This document shows, in pieces, positions 26,901 to 35,859 of a stretch of DNA of 64,000 bases. A program made the position numbers and the translations under genes. Source of the stretch: Prostheceraeus crozeri. Its lineage: Eukaryota; Platyhelminthes; Polycladida; Euryleptidae. The notes beneath the pieces are model-generated. The model was not told where the DNA came from, did no database searches, and was given only the letters and a program-made list of their open reading frames with translations. Numbering within the stretch: position 1 is the stretch's first letter; each line of letters starts with the position of its first letter. The stretch spans positions 124,001-188,000 of the forward strand of contig CAJQUW010016864.1 in the NCBI GenBank assembly GCA_907163375.1, given 5' to 3'.

Positions 26901-29900
26901 TCATAAACTTGAAGCAGAATTGATCACTGTAGGAGTAAGCGATTTCGTAAGGGGATATAATAAAAAACCATCCTAAAGTAATATAAAAGGCACATTAATA
27001 AGATGATATCTTAATGTGGTGATTCATAAAAACATTAAAAATACATTTGCGTATATCATGACCGTTTGAAATAAATGCCATCGTTGTTAAATCGACTATA
27101 CCTTGTACTGCAAGTGCTTGTATAGCACAATAAACTATAACTTCAACAACTATATTAATATTTCAATGTTAGTTATGAAATTCAAAAAATGAGTATATCA
27201 AACTCATATAAGTATGTCAAACTCATTTGAATTTGCTTTGTGTTACAGATCACTAGAAGAACAGGCCTTGTTTGTTCCAATTGTGAAACCACGCAAACGA
27301 CTCTCTGGCGTCGCAATACCCAAGGCCAGCCCGTATGTAACGCTTGTGGCCTATACCAGAAACTCCATGGGGTAAGTGGAATCACATCACTATAATGGAT
27401 ACCTGAATAGGAATTAAAGATGGCCTCTTTTGAAAGTCTATCACTTAATAACAAAAAAATAAAGTTTTGATAACTTAATGGCACGTGACAGAGGGATTGC
27501 TTGGATAAAGCCGATTCAAGCCGATAAAGCAGATCTACGTACATGTTCGAGTATTCTCATTGAGATCATTTTTTATTGTTAAACTAAACTGTGTAAACGA
27601 CCAATCATTTGTTAATTCACAAACATCGAAATTATAATTTTTATTGCTCAGTCCATTTGACCATGCAATTTCGATCACGCTTATTAGGTGGATTGAAGCT
27701 GATCACTATTTCATTGAATTCAGAACCCTGTAGAATATTCATGAATTTATCATACATGTATGTCTCTTAGCGCATTCAATCATCTGACTCGATAAGTGAA
27801 TATCCTAATTTCTACCAACGGGCGCTTCTGTCATATCCTCAGCTACAAATAACATCAAGTTTTCAAGAAATAGGGTGGGGTCTTCAATTTTTTTCAAGTG
27901 TTTAAAACGATGAACTCCGTTACCCAATTCAGTATACTAATGCCATCCAGTGGAGCCGGACAAGAAAATGCGAAGTGAAAGCAGGTCAGAGCCTAAATAC
28001 CGGTCCTTAGTAAGATGTGCAGAGTCATATTTATTGTCATTAGCTGAAGTTGTATTATCATATCACTCGACATGCTTTTATCTCATATTTCTTTAAACCG
28101 CAATGATTTTTGATAGTTTTTATTTCGTGTAAATGAAAAATGAAACGCATAGAAAAACTAACAGATAGTTTTTCTATCTTTGATAAACGTTGAAAGAAAT
28201 CATTAGTTCGGTATGAAATTGCTCCTGTTAGACGTTATAGCTCAAAATTCCCTGACAGTGACATGAGACCGGATTCCAGCGGGAAGTTCAATACAGCAAG
28301 ATAAGCGATTCGGCATTCTTGGTTCAAGGCTGTTGCAGAGCTGATTGCCTTTGATATCAGGTTCAATGTCACGTTGACATGGTGCACATTTCTACAGTGT
28401 CATTTGTGAATCATCTGTGAGTCCTGTAGGTGTTCAGCTGTCTCAGCCCATCCCAAACGAGATTTGGCGCCTTTGTTAGGAGCGGCTAGAGTCGCATATG
28501 TTTGATCGATGTCTATGAATGACTTTGTCGCCACATCTGTCTGCTGCGAGGTCGCTTATCGTGAGGCCGTGTTTACATTGCCCAAGCTGAATGGCGCCCA
28601 GCCTGATAAGTGGTCAAAACGTGGTTTTGTGAAGTGAAGAAAAAATAACAAACTTTCTCTCTGTCTTTCAGAAAGCCCGTCCTATCTCTATGAGGAAAGA
28701 TCAGATCCAAACTCGTAAGCGAAAATCCAAGAAGAGGAGTCAGGCAGCTATTTCATCCCCTACAGGTAATTTTTATTCATTTAAAGAAACATTTAAATAT
28801 GCATGATATGAATTATGTTCAATTTTGATGCACTTGCAAAGAAGTATTTGAATCACCGAATCACATTTATCTTTTGAGCATTTTTAAGTGATATTAATGA
28901 AATTCAATAGCTCCGCATTCTTTAAAAATCTACAAAAAATTTTTTCTTCAACTTCATCCTCTTCTTCATGTGCCGTGGTCGGCCGCTCTCAAGGCCTTCA
29001 TGCAATCTTCCCCGATTTCAGGCTTTCTCCATCTCCATATTCTTTTACCTTATGTCTTCTCTAACACCTCTCTATCTATATTCTTTCTAGTCTTCGGTCT
29101 TGTGATCTCCAATCAACTTCCTTTAACCTACAAATCAATATAAGGGATCCAGATGTCTTGTTTAAATATATACATCAAATTAGAACATTTATGACTGAAT
29201 GAAAAAATTAACTGGCTATAATGTCACGATAATTATCCCATCTTTAATTTCATGTTGGTTGTGTTCGCAGTGAATGCATTCCTAAACATTATTTTACAAA
29301 ACAGTGTTAAATAATTAAGTGATTTCTCAACTGCAAATGTCACAATTGCGAGCTTTCTGCCGAATCCAGGCTCCTTGAGATTCATCACTTTCTTTTTTAG
29401 TGATAATTGATCTAGAATATTGGCTTTCATTTTTGAATGATTAAAACCTGACAATTATCTCTAGGCAGCGTTTTGAGATAATGACTGTTGATATTTGCTA
29501 CTGAAAAATCAGCAATAAGAGTGATACTCGCATTTCGGAGTCATGACTGTTGTCTGTTGTATCACGCCTCGAAAAAAAATCAAAGTGAAACTGCAAGTTT
29601 TAGTGAAGTACACAAAGTTCAAAATGTTTCAGATGTCAAAGTGATATGAGATATGCATGTAAGTGATAACTCATGTCATTTTTTGTTGGTCCGGGTCTAA
29701 AATTTCCATGAATGATCATTATTGAAATTAGATCAATGATTCAGTAAAGATAAAAAATGAACGATTTTCAAAATCTCCTACTTGGATGTCTGAGACACTC
29801 TGTAATGCATTTTTAGGTACACTCATCACTTCTCTATTACTTACTTTGACGTATCCAACATTGAAATATCGCGCTATCTACCTATAGGTTATGCTTTAAT

Positions 29901-30787
29901 GGCTTTTTAAAATATTGCTTGACAGTAACGCTATCTTTCGGGCCTATTTATTCAATGAAGACTTTATTTCTTTAGTTGGCTTGATTTATCCTTTATTTAT
30001 ATTGTGTTTCGCCACTGAAATGTTCAAGGTATCAGTTTTCTAAATTTATAATCGACATACCATAGAGCCATAGACAGACAGATTTGATAGTTTCGGATAA
30101 TTTTTTTGTTGCGACCTAGCGGCTCAGTCAGATCAGAATTTTTGGAGTAGTCTTGAGAAAAGCTGTGTGGTGAAATTTGATCTCTAATGATTCAACTCTT
30201 GGCCCACAACTCCAATCTGAGCACTGAATTATTACTGACAGCTGTTAATTGTAGGTTTGTGTGTAAATTATGTCTTGAATTTCAATTACTCTTTAAAATG
30301 GAAAATTATTGAGGCGCTTCTTAAAAATCTGCTCATTTTTATGGCTGATTGCTTGGCTCATTCCAAAAGTTAAAGTTTCATGCCTTTTTTAAGTAAAAGT
30401 TTTGAACGCTTACTTGTTTCCTGTTTAGTAAAATCCTACGAGCAGCATCATATGATCAAATTTAACATAATTAGCAACATTTTTTATAAAAATCATTCCA
30501 TGAATAATGTGAAAAATCGGTAAAAAGCAGAATGTCTTCATATCTAAAACAACATTCACTCAAGATTATAAAAAATTGGAAAAAATTTTTTCTTCGATTT
30601 TGGTGATATTTCTGACATAGCATTTCTGAGTGACGTCTCAATAATATTTCAGACACGTGCGATGACAAGAGCTCTTTCTCTTTCAGAACCATTGTGCCGT
30701 ATGGAACCCACCAACAACCTTCCATCGTCCTTACTGATGGGCGGTCCTGTCAGCCAACATCCATTCCTTGCCTGCTCTACAAATTGA
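14666..30787 (+). CDS. GATA4/5/6-class: GATA-class zinc-finger transcription factor (whole gene, six coding exons)
   Basis: A nuclear DNA-binding regulator that should recognise WGATAR sites, as GATA factors do. Exons 14666-14903, 22107-22454, 23944-24152, 27249-27371, 28672-28765 and 30687-30787 all have GT-AG borders. Their phases agree and they sum to 1113 bases, giving 370 residues and a stop. Residues 1-195 are a Pro/Ala/Ser/Tyr-rich transactivation-like region. The N-finger lies at 210-234, the C-finger at 274-298 and a basic tail at about 307-329. The C-finger tail with MRK and QTRKRK matches GATA4/5/6 better than GATA1/2/3. Introns between the fingers and just after LHG sit where GATA introns are commonly found. 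The protein is shorter than vertebrate GATA4/5/6, mainly because only about 40 residues follow the basic tail. The N-finger is unusually divergent. Untranslated first exons probably lie upstream of 14646. Confidence 0.93.
15190..16009. mobile_element. Inverted-repeat element with nested internal repeats (GATA intron 1)
   Basis: The left end GCCGGAGGCACAC is matched by GTGTGCCTCCGGC at the right end. A further inward-facing copy (GGTGTGCCTCC) lies at about 15474-15484. Each copy is followed by variants of a CATAAGCCATAAGTC motif. No transposase frame is visible. The three ends suggest one element inserted into, or partly duplicated within, another. Confidence 0.5.
17025..17090. repeat. Imperfect hairpin
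   Basis: AAACCGTGAA…TTCACGGTTT enclose a TTAA-rich stem. A short structured repeat of unknown origin. Confidence 0.4.
17154..17667. repeat. Pair of direct repeats about 460 bp apart
   Basis: 17154-17207 and 17614-17667 are diverged direct copies sharing CTCTGTGTTCCAACTT-like and TCTCTCATTAT blocks and ending in ATTATAGCAA. The stretch between them is non-coding. The origin is unknown. Confidence 0.55.
19465..20336 (+). mobile_element. 5'-truncated, decayed non-LTR retrotransposon (LINE)
   Basis: The end of an ORF2-type protein is readable in several frames. It starts with a reverse-transcriptase piece [11 protein letters not shown] cysteine-rich piece follows (LPCAVC…[19 protein letters not shown]). 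Then comes a [12 protein letters not shown] piece, and finally [10 protein letters not shown]…[19 protein letters not shown]…[11 protein letters not shown]. These are the successive C-terminal blocks of a widespread animal LINE group. At least two frame changes and a deleted region between about 19680 and 19960 make it non-functional. It ends near a tail-to-tail junction with a SINE. Confidence 0.85.
20340..20562 (-). mobile_element. tRNA-derived SINE
   Basis: Read on the minus strand, the right end begins GGTGGCATGATAGCTCAGTTG, with a good A-box (TAGCTCAGTTGG). About 40 bases on comes a B-box-like GGATCGAGTCTC. About 150 bases of unrelated body follow, with a simple AT-rich tail at 20340. 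It is not a functional tRNA gene, because no complete acceptor stem or cloverleaf can be closed. Confidence 0.7.
20570..22106. other. GATA intron 1, right part
   Basis: No repeats or coding sequence recognised. AT-rich. Confidence 0.6.
22107..22454 (+). CDS. GATA4/5/6-class: GATA factor coding exon 2
   Basis: Encodes residues 80-195 with split codons at both ends. The acceptor is cttccag|cccc and the donor is gaca|gtaagt. The segment is Tyr/Ala/Pro/Ser-rich, including the block [16 protein letters not shown] and a polyalanine-like run with AAAAVAAV. This resembles the low-complexity activation region that precedes the fingers in GATA4/5/6 proteins. The exon is clearly richer in GC than the flanking introns. 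Confidence 0.9.
23046..23190 (-). mobile_element. Degenerate copy of tRNA-like SINE family A (GATA intron 2)
   Basis: Shares GTACTCC, CTTGGACG-AGCTGACATAGAC and CCAATGACACTTTTGGGGCT with the three better copies at 45.8, 50.0 and 57.5 kb, but lacks the tRNA-like head. It is the oldest-looking of the four. Confidence 0.6.
23944..24152 (+). CDS. GATA4/5/6-class: GATA factor coding exon 3, divergent N-terminal zinc finger
   Basis: Encodes residues 196-265. The zinc ligands are present as C-X2-C-X17-C-X2-C (C210, C213, C231, C234), with the core [17 protein letters not shown]. Compared with the family pattern [20 protein letters not shown], an Arg has become Pro after WR, and the helix after the last cysteines reads [10 protein letters not shown] in place of GLYHKMNG. 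The INRPL linker and basic stretch are missing. A Ser/Pro-rich linker leads to KRS at the exon end. The fingers are 39 residues apart rather than about 29. Confidence 0.92.
24210..24365 (+). repeat. Long pyrimidine tract after GATA exon 3
   Basis: About 150 bases of nearly pure C/T with TTCTTTTC-like words, 60 bases after the exon 3 donor. It does not precede any exon, so it is not an ordinary polypyrimidine tract. Confidence 0.5.
26020..26480. promoter_or_regulatory. GC-richer block in GATA intron 3, function unknown
   Basis: Base composition shifts clearly from the surrounding AT-rich intron. GATAA occurs at 26064 and 26080, and TGATTGATGCCTCAATCA is an imperfect Hox/Pbx-like palindrome. 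A + frame from 26218 is open for 95 codons but begins without a plausible acceptor and resembles no family. Enhancer, lost exon or old insertion are all possible. Confidence 0.25.
27249..27371 (+). CDS. GATA4/5/6-class: GATA factor coding exon 4, canonical C-terminal zinc finger
   Basis: Encodes residues 266-306, phase 0 at both ends (ttacag|atc and ggg|gtaagt). The finger is C274-X2-C277-X17-C295-X2-C298 with TTLWRRN and [12 protein letters not shown], the hallmark of the DNA-binding C-finger. ITRRTGLV before it corresponds to the basic lead-in (SRRVGL) of other GATA proteins. All residues expected for zinc binding and major-groove contact are present, so DNA binding should be intact. Confidence 0.97.
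28250..28640. promoter_or_regulatory. Candidate intronic enhancer just upstream of GATA exon 5
   Basis: A GC-richer, repeat-free block contains CTTATC (28555) and TGATAAG (28604) GATA sites, a forkhead-type TGTTTAC (28570), an AGGTGT T-box half site (28428) and a CAGCTG E-box (28435). GATA genes commonly autoregulate through intronic elements. That it does so here is inference from clustering only. Confidence 0.3.
28672..28765 (+). CDS. GATA4/5/6-class: GATA factor coding exon 5, basic tail of the C-finger
   Basis: Encodes residues 307-337 plus one base, from tttcag|aaagcc to acag|gtaatt. It begins [20 protein letters not shown], the conserved basic arm that contacts the minor groove and acts as a nuclear localisation signal. 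MRK plus QTRKRK is the GATA4/5/6 type. Confidence 0.95.
28960..29125 (-). mobile_element. Possible LINE fragment (GATA intron 5)
   Basis: The minus strand gives protein-like pieces such as [15 protein letters not shown] and RIWRWRKPE next to a locally GC-richer block. It resembles retroelement coding debris, but I cannot place it in a family. Confidence 0.25.
30687..30787 (+). CDS. GATA4/5/6-class: GATA factor terminal coding exon
   Basis: Follows the acceptor ctctttcag at 30686 and completes the split codon (G|AA, Glu338). It gives 32 more residues and a TGA at 30785-30787. The C-terminus is short and has no feature I recognise. Phase agreement with exon 5 is the main support, and alternative 3' exons cannot be excluded. 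Confidence 0.75.
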
Positions 30788-31115
30788 AAATAGCGACGAC
30801 AGAGATGACTTCGTACTGACATTCGTCTTCATCACGTGTACAGGATGTGCGATCAGCCGCCCCTTTGTCTTCCCGCAGATCTTTCAGTTCTCCCCTCCTC
30901 GCTTGTCCCTATTCTGTCCAACTCAGCCCAACTTCAATCTCTTTATCTTTCAGTGGATATTTTGCTCTATCTTGTTCTTATTCTCAGACATAGAAATTGG
31001 CGTTCACCGGAGAGAAGAATTATCAGCTCAAGATAAGATCGAAACTTTTCACATTGCTTTTGATGAATTATGGGTAGAGAATATGAAGTAAATAAAGGAA
31101 ATGAAGGATGTCACC
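30788..31115 (+). other. Probable 3' untranslated region of the GATA gene
   Basis: Pyrimidine-rich sequence after the stop codon ends at an AATAAA hexamer at 31091-31096, so a short 3' UTR of about 320 bases is plausible. An open frame at 30768-31091 runs over this stretch, but its composition is not protein-like and it is better read as UTR. Confidence 0.5.
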
Positions 31116-32054
31116 ATTGTAGAATGAAATTGATGGTTCTTTCGAAGTGAGCGAATTCTTCTTATTCGACCATGTCGGTCTTGCCTCTCTTGTCGTCTTC
31201 ATATCCATCAGTTCTCCTCTCCAATTTCATTTTTCTTTTGTCTGACACGGTCGACCTTCAAATTCCTTTGTTTTCCCGCAGATATTACATTTGACTGGCA
31301 CTTATCCCTTTGATCAGTCCCGAAGTCCAGTTGAACTCTTCTGTTCCCTCTTCTGTCCCTCCCATCTAAAGTCCGTCCTCTACTGCACAGCCTTCTCTGC
31401 CTCCCTGCGACCCTTCCCTCTTTTTACTCATATCCTGTAAAATTATCTTTGTCTTCCCTAGAATTACTTTAGTTTTCTTTTATCACAGCTATGTAAATAT
31501 GCAAGTATCACATGACGTTCAAGTCTCGACTGCTATCTCCGTCTTTAAATGACAATTTTGTTGTTCCGTTGATTTTGTATTTTGATGTAAAAAGGAGAAA
31601 AGAAAGTTTGAATGTCTAAGCAATTGTTTTCCATTGCTAAACAGGGATATTAATGTCACCACCTCATAAGGAATAATGTGTGAAACAGCACGACGAAAGC
31701 ACATGGTGAGAAAAGAGACAAAATAGTAAGTAAGGAGTGGTTGTGATCCGAACGAGTCCTTGTCTTGTGCGATCAGTTTCGAAGACAAGGAAGCATTAGT
31801 CAAAGGCATTAGTCTTTGATAAAATTAACTAACCAGATCGTAAAGAACGGGCATCATCTCAAGTGTAAATTATTTAAATTGTGTTAATTAATTCTTATAA
31901 AATCGAACTGATGATTCGTGATGGATGTTAGGAGCTGCGCAAATCTCGAATCGGGGGCCAACATGAGGCTAAAAGTTAAACGCATCTCATCATCTGTGAT
32001 TTCTTGATCCTCAGAGTAACATAAAATCCTTTTTTATGATTAGCCTACACTGGC
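31116..32054. other. Downstream of the GATA gene
   Basis: Starts with about 330 bases of C/T-rich sequence resembling a second 3' UTR-like tract, then ordinary AT-rich DNA. No gene seen. Confidence 0.5.
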
Positions 32055-32057
32055 TTA

Positions 32058-32805
32058 TAGTCCGGGAGCCAGCGTGAAGTTGTGCAGGGAACGAGGTAGT
32101 ACATAAAACTTTCACATAGCATAGTACACCTCCAACCTACTGCAAAACTTCGCGTCTGCCGGATCAGATCATTTGCTTTTCAGAAATAGAGAGGATAACA
32201 CAATCCTATGTATTTCCAGTGGTAAAATTGTGACATTTAAGGTGTTGAGTCCATTTTTTCGAATTTTTGCTCATAAAAGTTACACAAACTGGTATTTTGT
32301 TGAGCTGGTTATTATAGAAATCATCCACAGATCATGATCTTTCAAATGAGTGATCATTCAGTGACAGAGGATGAAGTAAAGTGTACAAACAGACACTTTT
32401 CGTTAAAGTATATCAACAATTTTCCTGAAATTTCTATGTTAAAATTTGCAGTTACACCAACGAAAAGTGTCTGTTTGTACACTTTACTTCATCCTCTGTC
32501 ACTGAATGATCACTCATTTGAAAGATCATGATCTGTGGATGATTTCTATAATAACCAGCTCAACAAAATACCAATTTGTGTAACTTTTATGAGCAAAAAT
32601 TCGAAAAAATGGACTCAACACCTTAAATGTCACAATTTTACCACTGGAAATACATAGGATTGTGTTATCCTCTCTATTTCTGAAAAGCAAATGATCTGAT
32701 CCGGCAGACGCGAAGTTTTGCAGTAGGTTGGAGGTGTACTATGCTATGTGAAAGTTTTATGTACTACCTCGTTCCCTGCACAACTTCACGCTGGCTCCCG
32801 GACTA
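32058..32805. mobile_element. Foldback element, two 345-bp arms and 58-bp loop
   Basis: Left arm 32058-32402 and right arm 32461-32805 are reverse complements with a single mismatch that I found. The loop is 32403-32460. The ends read TAGTCCGGGAGCCAGCG and its complement, flanked on both sides by TTA (32055-32057, 32806-32808). A TTA target duplication points to the PIF/Harbinger superfamily. No transposase is encoded, so it would be mobilised in trans. The near-identity of the arms suggests recent insertion or recent arm conversion. Confidence 0.85.
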
Positions 32806-32808
32806 TTA

Positions 32809-34527
32809 ACACGACCTCAACATGAAGCTTTGTCTTACCACGATCTGATTGTAATGGAGATCAATTTGAAATGCAAATTTGTGTTAATGAAATGGCCTGC
32901 TTCATTAGTTATTATTACTTCCTATGGCTACTTCCTTCCATACTTTGTGGTATGAAATCACGCACATAATTTCAAAAACCTTTCAAGCTTATGATAATTT
33001 CTCAAACTTGTCTATCTCCAGTAGGTTACAATCTTGGTTTTCAAATATAAGAAATAGATATCTTTGCATGCAACAACTGATTGAAGTCAATAATTAAAAG
33101 ATATTTCATTACCGACTTGGACATGCTATAGGTTTCTCATGAGCTACTTATCTAGCCTTGAGGTTGGGTTGTGGCATGAGATCACTGTTTCATTTTCATG
33201 TATGCTTTCTTCTAATAGCCTTTTATATCAAAACCATACTACTTCATGTCATGGAAGCTAGGCCATATGTCTCGCAGCTTGATATCTTGCAAATATAGGC
33301 TATCATCTGAAAACAGTTGAAAACATATTTTTCATTATTCTGCAACGACAGAAATCGTCTTCTAAGTAATGAACTCGACAAACATGATAGATACATTTGG
33401 AGAATCTCAAAAAGAGAATAGCGACTGAGAAAGCAAGTAAAACGGTTTCTCTTTGAGACATCTAACTGCAATTTCCGTGTAAATGATATCTATAAAATGT
33501 TCAAGAAATTTGGACGAAATAATTTTACCACAATGACAGCACGGAATTAATGCAGACGAAAACAGAAGCCGAGAGAAATTCTGTAATTCAGAATAAGACA
33601 GCTTCCGTTTGAACATGTCAGATCTAAAATCACGACACGTGCCTCCTGAAAAACTTTGGACAGCTGTAGCGGCTGATGAATTTGATTGATGTCTGATGAC
33701 AACCTGTTGACAATTGAACCTTGTACAATTATTTTCATCCATGTTCACGTCTGGGAATGTCCGTCAACTTTTTTTGAATGATCAAAAAGATGAATTTTTG
33801 TCGATCAAACATTTGTTTAAATTTGAATCAGATGCAATTTCAGAAAAAGTAAAGCGTCAAAGTAATTCTTGCTTCATAGGTTTCTCACTAACTTCTTGTC
33901 TATTGAACACTTCGTAATAATGCGTGAATGTCTGACAAATGAGCACTTCTGTACACAATGCAGCCGCTCAATGAAAGCAATAATTTTCAAAACTTTGCCA
34001 TTGCAGATTTCCTGCAGCGTTTGGAATTTCCCAACCTCGCAGGAATCCTGTATTTGAAATTGTTTTTCGGAGAGTAACAGAACTTTACTGCAATTGAAAT
34101 AATTACAGGCAATTGCAGGCATGTGCTAAATCACAGCAATTAAGCTTGACTTATAGAGATTTTATTAAAACAGCCTCAGACTAGCTTGTGCAAGAAATTC
34201 TAAATTGCCGGTCAGGATGTTGAAAACTCTGGAAAACAATAATCAGAAAGAAGGAATAGGCCTACGTTCTAGTGATTTTAGAGTCGTACCTACTTCAATT
34301 GAAGCATGCCCTCGTTCGAAACAGTTGTGTCGGACTCAGGATTGGAGATTCTGTGATGCATTTCCCACCGCCGAAATTGGTCGGCCTAGATAGTGCATCC
34401 ATAGAAACTTGTGTGAATGATTGGGCCGAGTTACTGGAAGATCTAGCATCACATTGTTGAAAGATTGATGAATACCCTGGATCCCAGATCTTGCATCTCA
34501 GATATTTATTACTCATATTTAGCATAT
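32809..34527. other. Gene-free stretch
   Basis: Several short frames overlap on both strands at 33244-34460, but none shows motifs or splice sites that support a gene. Confidence 0.5.
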
Positions 34528-34610
34528 TTTAGCTTATTTGCTCAATGGATAGAGCATTAGTTAATGCATTTCAGTAGTCAAACGCAAAGTCAGAACGAGA
34601 TGCACTGGCA
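34528..34610 (+). repeat. Possible tRNA-like fossil
   Basis: TTGCTCAATGGATAGAGCATT resembles a tRNA D-arm and A-box. The matching B-box is very weak, so this is at most a decayed SINE head or tRNA pseudogene. Confidence 0.2.
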
Positions 34611-34768
34611 AACAGGGATACTGAAGAGTTCAATGCCTTTTTTACACAATTTCGCTCCCATCCGCTAAGGAGTCACACATAATATACATGTCGCATGGTT
34701 GAAGTCGATTGAATGTTATGTTAATAGCAATTGTTTCAGTGTCAGTGTAGTGTATCGTGGGCAACGGG

Positions 34769-35850
34769 CAGTGGCGGCGCGAGGACGTTTCGTGCCCGGG
34801 GTGGGTCATTTATCAGTGCCCCCCTCCCCAATGAACCCCATTCCCAGCCAATTCTAATAAAATTATGAAGATTTAGCTACACCGATTCTTTCCTTCTTAG
34901 GGGAACGTGTAGGGTACCTACTATATTTAAGCATATAAATTAATTCATAAACATTCATATTTTGAGATTTAAATCATTAAAATGTAAAATGAACAACCTC
35001 CTAATCACTCGCTGTGACATTAGCCTAATTATGAAACTGGTAAAGTACATGTACTAATATCAAAAGCAAAATCAGAATATTACCAGAGAATATATTCGAG
35101 AGAAAACGGTATAATCATTACGTAGACCAACGCACAGTGAGATAAGGCTAAATCTGAACTCTGCGCGCCTTGCATTTAGCAAAAACATCAATGCATTCAT
35201 CAATATCACAATTATTCAAACGAAGACGTTCAATAGAAATAAGAGACAAATTATTTAGTCTTGCTTGAGTCATGGTCGATCGTAAGTGGGATTTTATAAT
35301 TTTCAATTTAGAAAAGGATCGTTCACATGTTGCGTTGGTAACGCAGACTGTTAAACAAATTCGCAAAAGGACAAACAGATTAGGTACCGATTCCTGAAAC
35401 TGATGTTTTACGATGAAAGAGAGGAGGTTGTGTGACGTATCGTTGCTCTGATCGTTAAAATCGTCTTCTGAACAAGAATGAAGCAGATACTTTAAACGAA
35501 CCAGTTCCGGCTTCAAGATCCACTTCCTTCTCATAAATGCGCAGTTGATCCAAATAGAAATCAGTGCCTTTCAGGACTTGTGACCTTCTTAAAAAAGAAA
35601 AACGCTTTGCCAGTGTACGATGTCTTTCAAATCTTGTGTCAAATTCCGATTTCACTCTATCAAGACATTGGAAAAGTTCTCTTCTCATTTCATCTTTGAA
35701 TGACATTTCTTCATCGGCAGTGTCGTCAAACTGTTGCTTGCGTCTTCTCTTCTTCGTTGGAATATTCCCCGAGCGAGGCTCTGACCGTGCCCCTTGAATC
35801 TCGGTGCCCGGGGCGGACCGCCCCCCCCGCCCCCCCTAGCGCCGCCACTG
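34769..35850 (-). mobile_element. hAT element, ZMYM1-like transposase remnant, internally deleted
   Basis: Ends CAGTGGCGGCGCGAGG and CCCCTAGCGCCGCCACTG are inverted repeats. GCAACGGG is duplicated on both sides (34761-34768, 35851-35858), the 8-bp duplication expected of hAT. On the minus strand, 35797 to 35148 encodes only the C-terminal third of a transposase. That is a helical region with RRELFQCLDRVKSEFDTRFE in one frame, then in another FIVKHQFQESVPNLFVLLRI and the dimerisation block NATCERSFSKLKIIKSHLRS. The DDE core is absent, there is one frame change, and the element is non-autonomous. The ends carry C/G-rich tracts. Confidence 0.9.
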
Positions 35851-35859
35851 GCAACGGGG

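Noticed and set aside
30768-31091. 107-codon open frame (+) after the GATA stop
   Set aside because: Low-complexity Phe/Ser/Pro translation of a pyrimidine-rich 3' UTR that ends at an AATAAA signal.
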